This document shows, piece by piece, positions 41,801-51,796 of a stretch of DNA of 64,000 bases. Below the pieces are notes generated by a model. It was not told the origin of the DNA. It saw only the letters and a program-made list of their open reading frames with translations, and made no database searches. The position numbers and the translations under genes are program-made. Position 1 is the first letter of the stretch. Each line of letters opens with the position of its first letter. This stretch comes from Prevotella sp. (lineage in GTDB: Bacteria; Bacteroidota; Bacteroidia; Bacteroidales; Bacteroidaceae): contig JAEEWT010000003.1 of assembly GCA_016287755.1 (NCBI GenBank), positions 180,193 to 244,192 of the forward strand, given 5' to 3'.

Positions 41801-43513
41801 TTATGCCTCTCGTTGCTTGGTACCCATACGAGCCTCAACAACGTTGATGATGTAGTCGCCCAGTTTCTCGCACTCACTGATGATATCCATGTAGATGGTA
41901 CCGATGCCGTAGGTATAGACATGGTTGTTCACATCGTTGATGTTCTGACTCTTCAGCTGGTCGCGGAAATTGTTGATCTCGTTCTCGATATTGAACGAAC
42001 GGTTCACATTAAAGCTCTCCTTTCGTCCGCCCATCAAGTTGTTCAACTGTGTGAGGGCGCTGTCGGTAAGTTCCATCATCTGGTGCATGTGCTCATATTG
42101 ACGGGTGGTGAAGTGTTCGTTCTTACCTTGCACCTTACGGTTAATGGTGCGGGCCATATTGTAGCATGAATCACCGATACTCTCCAGCTCGGAGATCTCA
42201 CGGAGCATGGCACGGATCTTACCTTTGGTTTCGTCAGAGAGATGTGCATCGGAAACCTGTTCCAGATAGGAGGCTATCTCTATCTCCATATTATCGGAAA
42301 TGCTCTCATATTTCTCGATGCGTGTAAAGAGCTTGGTGAATTTCTGGTCATCTTTCTCAGTCAACAGCTCACGTACCATTCCGAACATCCTTTGCATACG
42401 TTCACTGAAACTGACGATCTCTTTCTGAGCCTCCAGCACGGAAAGTTCCGGGGTCTTCAACAGACCGGCAGTAATGAAGTGCAGACGGAAGTCCTCTTCC
42501 TCATCCACCTTCTTAGTCTTGATGACCCAGCACACGAAGCGCTCAATCTGAGGAATCAACCAGATCAGGATGCCGGCGTTGATGATGTTGAAACAAGAGT
42601 GGAAGGCTGCCAGCACGAAATTCAGCTTCTCGTTGGAATCCATATTGTTCATATCCTTACCCAGCAGGTTTCCTACATAGTCAACGAGCCATACCACACC
42701 ATCGATGAACCAATGGAAGACGAACAGGATCCAGATTACACCGAACACATTAAAGAACATATGGGCTAAAGCAGCTCGACGGGCCTGGGTGTTAGCTGAC
42801 AATGCAGCGAGGTTTGAGGTAATGGTGGTACCGATATTCTCACCCAGCACCAAAGCGATACCCTGATAGATAGGCATGGCGCCAGTGGAACAGAGTAACA
42901 TGGTAATGGCCATGACGGCAGCACTAGATTGCACGCAGAAGGTCATGATACCACCTAAGAACAGGAAGATGATCGTTGTGAGGAACGAGTTAGGATCGAA
43001 CGACCGGAAGAAAGCTGTTACTGCCTCATTATGACCTAAGTCCATGGCTGTACCCGTGGCTTTCAGGGTTGTCAGACCCAGTAGTAGGAAGGCCAGACCG
43101 AAGAGGAAGTCACCGATATACCGGTGTTTCTTCAGATAGATCAGGATAATGCCGAGGAAGAAACCGGGATAGACGGCCACGCTGATGTCGAACGATGTTC
43201 CCAGCGCCATGATCCATGCCGTAAGCGTGGTACCGATATTGGCACCCATGATGACGGAGATAGCCTGCGCCAACGTGAGCAGTCCGGCATTAACAAACGA
43301 TACAGTCATGACAGTTGTTGCTGTTGATGACTGTACGGAAGCTGTGACGACAGCACCTGTTAGGAGCCCGGTGAAACGATTGGTGGTCATAGCACCCAAG
43401 GCGTGTCGTAACTGCGGACCTGCCATCTTCTGCAGGGCCTCACTCATTGACTTCATACCGAACATCAGCAAAGCCAATGAGCCTAAAAGCTTAAAGACAA
43501 TCCAAATAGACAT
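41801..43513 (-). CDS. Na/Pi cotransporter family protein with C-terminal PhoU-like domain
   Basis: 570 aa. Two inverted repeats of the NptA fold are visible, each with a QSSxA/T motif (TASVQSSTATTVM near residue 60 and FCVQSSAAVMAI near 175). These are followed by a helical PhoU-like domain (~350-560, e.g. ELESIGDSCYNMARTI). It should move phosphate with sodium across the inner membrane, similar to YjbB-type proteins that can also act in export. Monocistronic on the minus strand. Confidence 0.9.
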   Translation of the reverse strand: MSIWIVFKLLGSLALLMFGMKSMSEALQKMAGPQLRHALGAMTTNRFTGLLTGAVVTASVQSSTATTVMTVSFVNAGLLTLAQAISVIMGANIGTTLTAWIMALGTSFDISVAVYPGFFLGIILIYLKKHRYIGDFLFGLAFLLLGLTTLKATGTAMDLGHNEAVTAFFRSFDPNSFLTTIIFLFLGGIMTFCVQSSAAVMAITMLLCSTGAMPIYQGIALVLGENIGTTITSNLAALSANTQARRAALAHMFFNVFGVIWILFVFHWFIDGVVWLVDYVGNLLGKDMNNMDSNEKLNFVLAAFHSCFNIINAGILIWLIPQIERFVCWVIKTKKVDEEEDFRLHFITAGLLKTPELSVLEAQKEIVSFSERMQRMFGMVRELLTEKDDQKFTKLFTRIEKYESISDNMEIEIASYLEQVSDAHLSDETKGKIRAMLREISELESIGDSCYNMARTINRKVQGKNEHFTTRQYEHMHQMMELTDSALTQLNNLMGGRKESFNVNRSFNIENEINNFRDQLKSQNINDVNNHVYTYGIGTIYMDIISECEKLGDYIINVVEARMGTKQREA

Positions 43514-43585
43514 ACTGATAGTATAATAATTCTTAATTCCTCATCCTTCATTCGAATTTTTGAAGGCTCTCCTCCAAAAAATCCC

Positions 43586-43593
43586 TATCTTTG
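43586..43593 (+). promoter_or_regulatory. -7 box of the nucleoside-kinase-like gene
   Basis: TATCTTTG lies 18 bp upstream of the ATG at 43612. It contains the TTG that the ORF track uses as start, so that start is rejected. Confidence 0.7.
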
Positions 43594-43611
43594 TCAAAAA
43601 AAAGATCGAAT

Positions 43612-45273
43612 ATGGCTAAAACCATCCAAATTTTCTGCAAAAATAATAATAAAAAATTAGAAATCCCCATCGGAAGCACACTTTCTGACATTTTTTCTGC
43701 ATTCGGGCTTGAAATGAAGTACGGACCGATCTGTGCAAGGGTGAATAACAAGGTGGAAGGGATGCATTTTCGTGTCTATAATCCCAAAACGGTGGAGTTC
43801 CTCGACATCACCGCTCCCAGTGGGGCACGTACCTATACTCGTACGCTGTTCTTTGTGCTCTGCAAGGCCATGCACGACCTCTACGACGAGTGTTCGGTGA
43901 GCATCGACACACCTGTGAGCAACGGTTACTACGTGGATCTGGAGATTGGCAGACCCGTCACCTTGAAAGATGTGGGCGATATCCGAGCCCGTATGAACGA
44001 GATTATCCAGGCCGCCCTGCCCATCCACCGTCATGAGACCACTACCGAGGAGGCCATCAGTCTGTTCGAGAAAATCGGTGCCACCTCGAAGGTGAAGCTT
44101 CTCAAGAGTACGGGAAAGTGCTACACTGTGTTCTACGACATCGATGGTTACTACGACTACTATTACGGGGCACTGCTCACCAATACGTCACAGCTGTACC
44201 TGTTCGGTGTGGAGAAATACTTCGACGGTCTGCTGCTTCGTATCCCCTCGAATACAGAGCCTGACGAGCTGGGTGAGATTACCCATCAGGACAAGATGTT
44301 CAGCATCTTCCGTGAACACCATAGCTGGCAGAAGATTCTTGGTATGCGCACCATTGGTGATCTGAACGAGCTGATTGAAAAAGGATGGGCTTCGCAGCTT
44401 ATTCAGGTGTCGGAAGCCTTGCAGGAGAAAAAGATTGCCCAGATTGCCGACGAGATAGCCAACAGGAAGGGCATACGCATGGTGTTGATTGCCGGTCCTT
44501 CATCATCAGGTAAGACAACCACCTGCAAACGACTGTCGGTGCAGCTGGTTACCAACGGTTACAAGCCGGTGCCCATCTCGCTTGACGACTACTTTGTGGA
44601 TCGGGAGAAAACACCGCGTGATGAAACGGGCGACTATGACTACGAGCATCTTCATTCACTGAACCTTCCTTTGTTGAACGAGCAACTCAAGGCCCTCTTT
44701 GCTGGAGAGGAGATTCAGTTACCCAAATATAATTTCCAGACAGGTAAGAGCACGATGAACGGACGGCGTCTGCAGTTGCACGACGATGAGATCCTGATTG
44801 TGGAGGGTATCCATGCCCTGAACCCCGAGTTGACGGCAGAAATCCCTCGCAACCAGATATACCGCGTGTATGCTTCGGCCCTTACCACCTTGCTGCTCGA
44901 TGCACATAATTATATACCCACCACCGACAACCGTTTGCTGCGCCGCATCATCCGCGACCATAAGTACCGCGGGGTAAGTGCTCGTGAAACCATCCATCGA
45001 TGGGCAAGCGTCAGGGCGGGCGAGAACAAATGGATCTTCCCCTTCCAGGAGAATGCCGATGCGATGTTCAACACCGCCATGCTCTTTGAGCTGGCCGTGA
45101 TTAAAGGACAGGCGGAGCCGATGCTCGAACAGGTTCCTGAGAACTGTGTCGAATATGCAGAAGCCCATCGTCTGCTGAAGTTCCTGAAATACATCAAACC
45201 TATTCCCGATAGTGACATTCCTCCTACCTCTTTATTAAGAGAGTTCCTTGGAGGATCATCATTTAAGTATTAA
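43612..45273 (+). CDS. Uridine-kinase-like nucleoside kinase fused to TGS and threonyl-tRNA-synthetase-type editing-like domains
   Basis: 553 aa from MAKTIQIFCKNN. Residues ~1-65 form a ubiquitin-like TGS domain (TLSDIFSAFGLE). Residues ~70-230 resemble the second domain of threonyl-tRNA synthetases (HRHETTTEEAISLF). The C-terminal half is a P-loop kinase of the uridine kinase/phosphoribulokinase group, with AGPSSSGKTTTCKRL, SLDDYFVDREKTP and IVEGIHAL. Uridine phosphorylation is the usual annotation for this architecture; the tRNA-synthetase-like part suggests a regulatory or RNA-linked role that is untested. Cytoplasmic, monocistronic. Confidence 0.85.
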   Translation: MAKTIQIFCKNNNKKLEIPIGSTLSDIFSAFGLEMKYGPICARVNNKVEGMHFRVYNPKTVEFLDITAPSGARTYTRTLFFVLCKAMHDLYDECSVSIDTPVSNGYYVDLEIGRPVTLKDVGDIRARMNEIIQAALPIHRHETTTEEAISLFEKIGATSKVKLLKSTGKCYTVFYDIDGYYDYYYGALLTNTSQLYLFGVEKYFDGLLLRIPSNTEPDELGEITHQDKMFSIFREHHSWQKILGMRTIGDLNELIEKGWASQLIQVSEALQEKKIAQIADEIANRKGIRMVLIAGPSSSGKTTTCKRLSVQLVTNGYKPVPISLDDYFVDREKTPRDETGDYDYEHLHSLNLPLLNEQLKALFAGEEIQLPKYNFQTGKSTMNGRRLQLHDDEILIVEGIHALNPELTAEIPRNQIYRVYASALTTLLLDAHNYIPTTDNRLLRRIIRDHKYRGVSARETIHRWASVRAGENKWIFPFQENADAMFNTAMLFELAVIKGQAEPMLEQVPENCVEYAEAHRLLKFLKYIKPIPDSDIPPTSLLREFLGGSSFKY

Positions 45274-45429
45274 GGAATCTGTTGCGCCCAAAACGTATTG
45301 CCATTCAAAAACTATTCATTTTGGGTGGCAATATGTGCATTTTTATTCGAAAATGCTTGGCCGTTTCGCAAAAAATAGCGAACTTTGCACCCGATTTTGC
45401 AAAAATATAGAATTCAAAGACATATACGT

Positions 45430-47277
45430 ATGGCAGAACAACTTGAAGTGAAAGAGCTCGACCAGGTGGTCGTACGCTTCTCTGGTGACTCCGGCGATGG
45501 TATGCAGCTTGCCGGTAACATTTTCTCTACGGTCAGTGCCACCGTAGGTAACGGTATCTCTACGTTTCCCGACTATCCCGCAGATATCCGTGCCCCGCAA
45601 GGATCACTGACAGGTGTGAGCGGATTCCAGGTGCACATCGGTGCTGGAAAGGTTTATACGCCTGGTGATCTGTGTGATGTGTTGGTGGCCATGAATGCCG
45701 CAGCGCTGAAGACTCAGTATCGCTACGCCAAGCCACAGGCTACCATCATCATCGATACAGACTCCTTCGGACCGAATGATCTCAAGAAGGCTGCGTTCCA
45801 GACAGAGGATTATCTGGGAGAGATGGGTATTGATCCCGACCGTGTGATTCAGTGTCCGCTGACAACCATGGTAAAAGAGTGTCTTCAAGACAGCGGTATG
45901 GACAACAAGGCTGTCCTCAAGTGCCGTAATATGTTCGCCCTCGGATTGGTGTGCTGGCTGTTCAACCGTGATCTGAACCTGGTGGCTAATTTCCTTCGTG
46001 AGAAGTTTGCCAAGAAACCAGCTATCGCCGAGAACAACATCAAGGTGGTACAGGCAGGTTTCGACTATGGTCATAACACCCATGCCAGTGTGCCCGCCAC
46101 CTATCGTATTGAATCTAAGGAAAAGGTGCCTGGAAGATATATGGATATCACAGGTAATAAGGCTACCGCCTACGGACTGATTGCTGCTGCTGAGAAAGCA
46201 GGTCTCCGTTTGTATCTGGGTAGTTATCCTATTACTCCTGCCACCGATATCCTTCATGAATTGTCTAAGCATAAGAGCTGCGGTGTTATCACCGTTCAGT
46301 GCGAGGATGAGATCAGCGGTTGTGCCAGTTCTGTAGGTGCTGCCTTTGCAGGTGCCCTGGCTGTAACCTCTACCTCTGGTCCTGGTATCTGTCTGAAGTC
46401 AGAGGCCATGAACCTGGCAGTGATCGATGAGCTCCCTCTGGTAATCGTTGATGTTCAGCGTGGCGGTCCTTCAACAGGTCTTCCCACCAAGAGTGAACAG
46501 ACCGACTTGCTGCAGGCGCTCTATGGAAGAAATGGTGAGAGTCCGATGCCCGTGATTGCAGCTACCAGTCCTACCGACTGCTTTGATGCTGCCTACGAGG
46601 CTTCTAAGATTGCCTTGGAGCATCTTACTCCTGTGGTATTGCTCACCGATGCTTTCATCGCTAATGGCTCTGCCGCTTGGAAACTGCCGAAGATGGAAGA
46701 GCTGCCTGTCATCAAGCCTCACTATGTGACTCCTGAGATGAAGGGTAACTACACTCCGTATTTCCGCGACGAGGAGACCAAGGTACGCTATTGGGCTATT
46801 CCTGGACAGGAAGGCTACACCCACATCCTTGGTGGTCTGGAGAAAGACGGTAAGACAGGTGCTATCTCTACAGAGCCTGAGAACCATGATATGATGTGCC
46901 GTCTGCGTGCAGAGAAGGTGGCTAAGATTCCTGTTCCTGACCTGACGGTTGAAGGCGACAAGGATGCCGACCTGCTCATTGTGGGCTTCGGTTCAACCTA
47001 CGGTCATCTGCATGCTGCCATGGACGAGCTTCGTGCAAAAGGCAACAAGGTGGCCTTGGCCCAGTTCAAGTACATCAACCCGCTGCCGAAGAATACAGCA
47101 GAGGTGCTCTCTAAGTTTAAGAAAGTGGTGGTAGCAGAACAGAATCTCGGACAGCTTGCCGCATACCTGCGTTCCAAGGTAGATGGTTTCGTTCCCTATC
47201 AGTTCAATCAGGTAAAGGGACAGCCTTTCGTGGTGAGTGAACTCGTAAATGCATTCGAACAGATAATCAAGAATTAA
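45430..47277 (+). CDS. korA: 2-oxoacid:ferredoxin oxidoreductase alpha subunit (fused gamma-alpha), KorA type
   Basis: 615 aa from MAEQLEVKELDQ; the ORF-track start adds 15 codons close to the promoter. The N-terminal ~190 residues are the gamma domain (VVRFSGDSGDGMQLAGNIFS). The alpha part begins near GNKATAYGLIAAAEKAGLRLYLGSYPITPATDI and includes QCEDEISGCASSVGAAFAGALAVTSTSGPG. With KorB it oxidatively decarboxylates a 2-oxoacid, probably 2-oxoglutarate, reducing ferredoxin; in fermenting Bacteroidota it may run in the reductive direction. KorB starts directly after its stop. Confidence 0.92.
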   Translation: MAEQLEVKELDQVVVRFSGDSGDGMQLAGNIFSTVSATVGNGISTFPDYPADIRAPQGSLTGVSGFQVHIGAGKVYTPGDLCDVLVAMNAAALKTQYRYAKPQATIIIDTDSFGPNDLKKAAFQTEDYLGEMGIDPDRVIQCPLTTMVKECLQDSGMDNKAVLKCRNMFALGLVCWLFNRDLNLVANFLREKFAKKPAIAENNIKVVQAGFDYGHNTHASVPATYRIESKEKVPGRYMDITGNKATAYGLIAAAEKAGLRLYLGSYPITPATDILHELSKHKSCGVITVQCEDEISGCASSVGAAFAGALAVTSTSGPGICLKSEAMNLAVIDELPLVIVDVQRGGPSTGLPTKSEQTDLLQALYGRNGESPMPVIAATSPTDCFDAAYEASKIALEHLTPVVLLTDAFIANGSAAWKLPKMEELPVIKPHYVTPEMKGNYTPYFRDEETKVRYWAIPGQEGYTHILGGLEKDGKTGAISTEPENHDMMCRLRAEKVAKIPVPDLTVEGDKDADLLIVGFGSTYGHLHAAMDELRAKGNKVALAQFKYINPLPKNTAEVLSKFKKVVVAEQNLGQLAAYLRSKVDGFVPYQFNQVKGQPFVVSELVNAFEQIIKN

Positions 47278-48285
47278 ATGAGTATGTTTACAGCAAATGA
47301 TTATAAAAAGGGACAGCCCCGTTGGTGTCCCGGTTGCGGCGATCACTTCTTCCTTGCTTCGCTGCATAAGGCCATGGCCGAGGTAGGTGTTGCACCTCAT
47401 GAGATGGCCGTGATCTCAGGTATCGGTTGTTCCAGCCGTCTGCCTTATTATGTCAGCACTTATGCCATGCAGACCATTCATGGTCGTGCTGCTTCTATTG
47501 CCACTGGTGCCAAGGTTGTCAATCCCGACCTCACCATCTGGCAGATCTCAGGCGATGGTGACGGACTGGCTATTGGTGGTAACCACTTCATCCATGCCAT
47601 GCGCCGTAATATCGACCTGAACATGATTCTGCTGAACAACAGGATCTATGGTTTGACCAAGGGACAGTACTCGCCGACCTCTCCTCGCGGATTCGTCAGC
47701 AAGTCATCTCCTTATGGTACAGTAGAAGATCCGTTCCGTCCTGCTGAGCTCTGCTTCGGTGCTCGCGGTAAGTTCTTTGCCCGTTCAGTGGCTACCGATA
47801 ATGCCGAGACAGTGGAGATCCTGAAGGCTGCCTACAACCATAAAGGTGCTGCTGTGTGCGAGATTCTGCAGAACTGCGTCATCTTCAACAACGGCTGTTA
47901 CGATCCCATCTATACCAAAGAAGGTAGAAAGAAGAACTGTATCTATGTACGCCACGGCGAGAAACTGGTGTTCGGCGAGAACAACGAGTTCGGTCTGGTA
48001 CAGGAGGGTTTCGGTCTGAAGGTAGTAACAATCGGTCAGGATGGTTATACCCTTGATGATGTATTGGTACATGATGCTCACTGCGAGGATGATACCCTGC
48101 AACTGAAGCTCGCTATGATGGACAATGAGCATGGCTTCCCCGTAGCACTTGGTGTGATTCGCGATGTGGCTGCTCCTACCTATAACGAAGCCGTGCATGC
48201 ACAGCTCGCTGAGGTCTCAGAACAGAAGAAGTACCATAACTTCATGGAATTGCTTGAAACGAACGATACTTGGGAGGTGAAATAA
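47278..48285 (+). CDS. korB: 2-oxoacid:ferredoxin oxidoreductase beta subunit, KorB type
   Basis: 335 aa; an internal ATG two codons on is an equal candidate. The thiamine diphosphate site is seen as ISGDGDGLAIGGNHFIHAMRRN followed by LLNNRIYGLTKGQYSPTS. The CPGCGDH motif near the N-terminus is typical of KorB. No ferredoxin domain is fused. It forms the catalytic complex with KorA encoded immediately upstream. Confidence 0.93.
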   Translation: MSMFTANDYKKGQPRWCPGCGDHFFLASLHKAMAEVGVAPHEMAVISGIGCSSRLPYYVSTYAMQTIHGRAASIATGAKVVNPDLTIWQISGDGDGLAIGGNHFIHAMRRNIDLNMILLNNRIYGLTKGQYSPTSPRGFVSKSSPYGTVEDPFRPAELCFGARGKFFARSVATDNAETVEILKAAYNHKGAAVCEILQNCVIFNNGCYDPIYTKEGRKKNCIYVRHGEKLVFGENNEFGLVQEGFGLKVVTIGQDGYTLDDVLVHDAHCEDDTLQLKLAMMDNEHGFPVALGVIRDVAAPTYNEAVHAQLAEVSEQKKYHNFMELLETNDTWEVK

Positions 48286-48351
48286 TCACCCCCCAAGTAC
48301 CTATCTCTCTGAAATAACTATTTACTTTTTACTAACTAACAATCCTTGCTT

Positions 48352-48993
48352 ATGAAGCGCATTCTCTTTACAATGATTCTCATGCTGGCGATGCTGAAAG
48401 GTGTTGCCCAGCAGATCACGTCTGCCCTTACTGTCTATCAGGATTTCCGTCCGGCTACTATTCTGTTGACAAACGGGGGTAAGCTGAAGGTTCCTTTGGC
48501 AAACATTTTCTTGAAAAACAGTTCCCTTCTTTACATGAGTGACAAGCTGGTCAAAGAGGCCGACATGAAGAGGGTGATGCAAGTCGATTTCGACGACCGC
48601 ACCTATATCCGCATCGACAGCGTGTTAGCTTATCAGGTGGGAGCCGTCGGAGAGAATGCGCTCTATTGTGCCAACGTAATCGATCTGAAATCCTATAAAC
48701 AGACGATTGCCAATAGTGCGAACATCACGAACTTCGACCTGAGCAATCTCACCAACTTGAACATGCTCAGCTTCAACACCATTGATGCTATCGGAAAGGA
48801 TAGTGTGCAGTTCCCTGTTATCCCTATCTACTATTTCCGCATAGACAACAAGTTCGTGCTTGTTCATGAGCGGCATCTCAAGCGCTTCCTGTCCAAAGAG
48901 AAAGTCAGACTCATGGAGTCGGCCACGAATCTTCCGAAATTCAGCTGGACCGATGAGCAGTCGCTGCTGAAGATGCTGGAGATGCTCAAATAG
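48352..48993 (+). CDS. Secreted protein of unknown function
   Basis: 213 aa from ATG 48352; the TTG in the ORF track is two codons earlier and less likely. Signal peptide KRILFTMILMLAMLKGVAQQ (cleavage ~residue 19). The mature domain contains regular beta strands (ATILLTNGGKLKVPLANIFLKNSSLLYMS) and a short DFDDRTYIRIDSVLAY segment. No family recognised. It stands alone between korB and the convergent upp. Confidence 0.65.
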   Translation: MKRILFTMILMLAMLKGVAQQITSALTVYQDFRPATILLTNGGKLKVPLANIFLKNSSLLYMSDKLVKEADMKRVMQVDFDDRTYIRIDSVLAYQVGAVGENALYCANVIDLKSYKQTIANSANITNFDLSNLTNLNMLSFNTIDAIGKDSVQFPVIPIYYFRIDNKFVLVHERHLKRFLSKEKVRLMESATNLPKFSWTDEQSLLKMLEMLK

Positions 48994-48999
48994 GATTTC

Positions 49000-49656
49000 C
49001 TACAATTTCTCGCCGTAACACAGATCACCTGCATCGCCGAATCCGGGAACGATATACTTATGCTCGTTCATACCTGGGTCGATGGCGGCGCACCAAACAA
49101 TAGCGTTTTCAGGTAAGGTCTGTTTCACCATGTCTATGCCTTCCGGTGTGGCAATCACGCAGGCTACATGAATCTGCTTGGGCTTGCCTGTTTTCACCAG
49201 GGCCTCAATGGCAGCAGCCATGCTTCCACCAGTGGCGAGCATGGGGTCGGCAATAATCAGTGTCTTTCCCTTCACGCTGGGCGAAGCCATATATTCCGTA
49301 TGGATACCCACCTCGGTATGTTCACGATTGGTGTACATACGATAGGCTGATACGAAGGCATTCTCAGCCTTGTCGAAAACCTGCAGGAAACCTTCGTGGA
49401 ACGGTAATCCGGCCCTAAGCACTGTAGCCACCACAATCTCATCCTTTGGTAAGGGGATGTCGAGGGTTCCCAGCGGAGTGGTTACGGTCTTCGACTTGTA
49501 TTCCAATGTCTTCGACAGCTCAAAGGCCATCATCTCGCCAACCCGTTTGATATTGTTTCTGAAAAGCAGGCGGTTCTGCTGATACTTCTTGTCGCGCAAT
49601 TCAGCCATGTACTGGTTCATGATGCTGTTGCTTTCACTGAAATTGATTACTTGCAT
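49000..49656 (-). CDS. upp: Uracil phosphoribosyltransferase
   Basis: 218 aa from MQVINFSE; the eight codons before it lie in the leader. The PRPP-binding loop is ADPMLATGGSM, and the uracil-binding C-terminus has DAGDLCYGE. Converts uracil and PRPP to UMP for pyrimidine salvage. The promoter is a TATCTTTG box at 49678-49685. Confidence 0.95.
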   Translation of the reverse strand: MQVINFSESNSIMNQYMAELRDKKYQQNRLLFRNNIKRVGEMMAFELSKTLEYKSKTVTTPLGTLDIPLPKDEIVVATVLRAGLPFHEGFLQVFDKAENAFVSAYRMYTNREHTEVGIHTEYMASPSVKGKTLIIADPMLATGGSMAAAIEALVKTGKPKQIHVACVIATPEGIDMVKQTLPENAIVWCAAIDPGMNEHKYIVPGFGDAGDLCYGEKL

Positions 49657-49677
49657 AGTTGTATATGAAATTAAGCG

Positions 49678-49709
49678 CAAAGATACTTTCGCTCGACAAA
49701 GTTAGTAAA
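49678..49709 (-). promoter_or_regulatory. Promoter of upp, sharing the repeat-B outer word
   Basis: TATCTTTG on the minus strand (49685-49678), with TTTA at a 20-bp spacing as -33. The plus strand here reads GATACTTTCGCTCGACAA, the same word that begins repeat B in the 54-60 kb array. Confidence 0.65.
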
Positions 49710-49843
49710 AGTTGAAACAATTTTGCAAAGTCAGTTTTGCAAAAGAGCGAAGTCGGTCGGAATTTTTAATTTCTTTAACCTAAAAAGAATTGTGTGCGCG
49801 CAAAATAATCTAATTTCTTGATTCTTAATTCTTAATAAATTCG

Positions 49844-49851
49844 TAACTTTG
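49844..49851 (+). promoter_or_regulatory. -7 box of pckA
   Basis: TAACTTTG, followed by a leader of about 75 nt to the pckA ATG. The gap 49686-49843 shows no gene. Confidence 0.6.
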
Positions 49852-49932
49852 CAGCCGTGATTAAAGGTATTAGGTTTTCCCTTCTACTGAAAGATTGATT
49901 GAGGATTCATAACTTAAATTTTTATAGATAAT

Positions 49933-51546
49933 ATGGCAAAGTTAGATTTGACACAGTATGGCATCACTGGTTCAACCGTGATTGCTCATAACCCGTCGTA
50001 TGAATTCCTTTTCGAGGAGGAAATGAAGTCTGAACTGACTGGCTTTGACAAGGGCCAACTCACTGAATTGGATGCCGTGAACGTGATGACTGGTATCTTC
50101 ACCGGACGTTCACCTAAGGACAAGTACATCGTGAAGGATGCCCAGAGCGAGGATAAGGTGTGGTGGACCACCGAGGAATATCCTAACGACAACCACCCCA
50201 TGAGCGAGGAGGTTTGGGCAAAGGTAAAGGAAATCGCCATCAAGGAGCTCTGCAACAAGAATCTGTATGTAGTGGACGCTTTCTGCGGTGCCAACGAGGC
50301 AACACGTCTGCGTGTTCGTTTCATCGTTGAGGTGGCTTGGCAGGCTCACTTCGTGAAGAACATGTTCATCCAGCCTACCGCTGAGGAACTGGAGAGCTTC
50401 GAGCCTAACTTCGTGATCTACAATGCTTCTAAGGCAAAGGTTGAGAACTTCAAGGAGCTGGGAATGCGCAGCGAGACTTGCGCAGCCTTCAATACCACTA
50501 GCCGCGAGCAGGTTATCATCAACACCTGGTACGGTGGTGAGATGAAGAAGGGTATGTTCTCTATGATGAACTACTATCTGCCGCTGCAGGGTATCGCTTC
50601 TATGCACTGCTCTGCTAACACCGATATGGAGGGTAAGAACACCGCTATCTTCTTCGGTCTGTCTGGTACAGGTAAGACCACTTTGTCAACCGATCCTAAG
50701 CGTCTGCTGATTGGTGACGACGAGCACGGATGGGACGATGAGGGTGTATTCAACTTCGAGGGTGGCTGCTATGCTAAGGTCATCAACCTTGACAAGGAGA
50801 GCGAGCCCGATATCTACAACGCTATCCGCCGCGACGCTCTGCTCGAGAACGTGACTGTTGACGCCAACGGTAAGATCGACTTCGCCGACAAGAGCGTAAC
50901 CGAGAATACTCGCGTGAGCTATCCAATCAACCATATTGAGAAGATTGCCCAGAAGGTAAATGGTAAGAGTGCTGGTCCTGAGGCCAAGAACGTGATCTTC
51001 CTCAGTGCTGATGCATTCGGTGTACTGCCTCCGGTTTCTATCCTGACTCCTGAGCAGACCAAGTACTACTTCCTCTCTGGCTTCACCGCTAAGCTGGCTG
51101 GTACAGAGCGTGGTATCACAGAGCCTACTCCTACCTTCAGCGCTTGCTTCGGTCAGGCATTCCTCGAGCTGCATCCTACAAAGTATGCTGAGGAGCTCGT
51201 AAAGAAGATGGAGAAGAGCGGTGCTAAGGCATATCTCGTAAACACTGGTTGGAACGGAACAGGCAAGCGTATCTCTATCAAGGATACTCGTGGTATCATC
51301 GATGCTATCCTGGGTGGTGCTATCCTGAAGGCTCCTACCAAGAAGATTCCTTACTTCGACTTCGAGGTTCCCACAGAGCTCGAGGGCGTAGCTACCAACA
51401 TCCTCGATCCGCGCGACACTTATGCAGATGCTGCTGAGTGGAACAAGAAGGCTGAGGATCTGGCTGCCCGCTTCATCAAGAATTTCAAGAAGTACGAGGG
51501 TAACGAGGCTGGTAAGGCACTTGTAGCTGCTGGTCCGAAACTCTAA
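49933..51546 (+). CDS. pckA: Phosphoenolpyruvate carboxykinase (ATP)
   Basis: 537 aa, full length. The PCK signature motifs are present: the [12 protein letters not shown]-loop (~240-250), the metal-binding [11 protein letters not shown] region, and [14 protein letters not shown] near the N-terminus. In succinate-producing Bacteroidota the enzyme works mostly in the carboxylating direction, fixing CO2 onto PEP. The codon bias is strongly that of a highly expressed gene. Own promoter and terminator. Confidence 0.97.
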   Translation: MAKLDLTQYGITGSTVIAHNPSYEFLFEEEMKSELTGFDKGQLTELDAVNVMTGIFTGRSPKDKYIVKDAQSEDKVWWTTEEYPNDNHPMSEEVWAKVKEIAIKELCNKNLYVVDAFCGANEATRLRVRFIVEVAWQAHFVKNMFIQPTAEELESFEPNFVIYNASKAKVENFKELGMRSETCAAFNTTSREQVIINTWYGGEMKKGMFSMMNYYLPLQGIASMHCSANTDMEGKNTAIFFGLSGTGKTTLSTDPKRLLIGDDEHGWDDEGVFNFEGGCYAKVINLDKESEPDIYNAIRRDALLENVTVDANGKIDFADKSVTENTRVSYPINHIEKIAQKVNGKSAGPEAKNVIFLSADAFGVLPPVSILTPEQTKYYFLSGFTAKLAGTERGITEPTPTFSACFGQAFLELHPTKYAEELVKKMEKSGAKAYLVNTGWNGTGKRISIKDTRGIIDAILGGAILKAPTKKIPYFDFEVPTELEGVATNILDPRDTYADAAEWNKKAEDLAARFIKNFKKYEGNEAGKALVAAGPKL

Positions 51547-51588
51547 TTTCAGACAAAGACAGGAAGTAACAAACTTCCATCCATTCAT

Positions 51589-51619
51589 AACTCCATCACT
51601 TTCGTGGTGGAGTTTTTTT
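51589..51619 (+). terminator. Terminator after pckA
   Basis: AACTCCATCAC-tttc-GTGGTGGAGTT stem (one G-T pair) followed by TTTTT. Confidence 0.85.
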
Positions 51620-51706
51620 GTGGAACAGATGAGTTAGAGAAAGATCCAACCTGTGCTAAAATTGCACAAGTTCGTCGACTTAGAAATGGCCATGGCGAGA
51701 ACCGAT

Positions 51707-51756
51707 GGAGCAGCGAGTGCAATGCCAAATGTATTTGGGCGTTGCCGAGTCGTGAC
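51707..51756. repeat. Hairpin element E, copy 2
   Basis: Same flanks as copy 1 (GGAGCAGCGAGTGC and GCCGAGTCGTGAC) but the enclosed stem is different in sequence: GCAATGCC.AAAT pairs with ATTTGGGCGTTGC. An AGAAATGGCCATGGCGAGA segment shared with repeat A lies directly before it. The 51620-51796 gap otherwise shows nothing coding. Confidence 0.7.
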
Positions 51757-51796
51757 TGAGGAAGAATAAAATTCAAAAAGTCTAACGAATGTGAAC

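Noticed and set aside
43591-43611. TTG start of the nucleoside-kinase-like gene
   Set aside because: It also lies in a -7 box (TATCTTTG); the ATG at 43612 starts the TGS domain.
50686-51588. 300-aa minus-strand ORF
   Set aside because: Shadow of pckA, produced by its strong codon bias.
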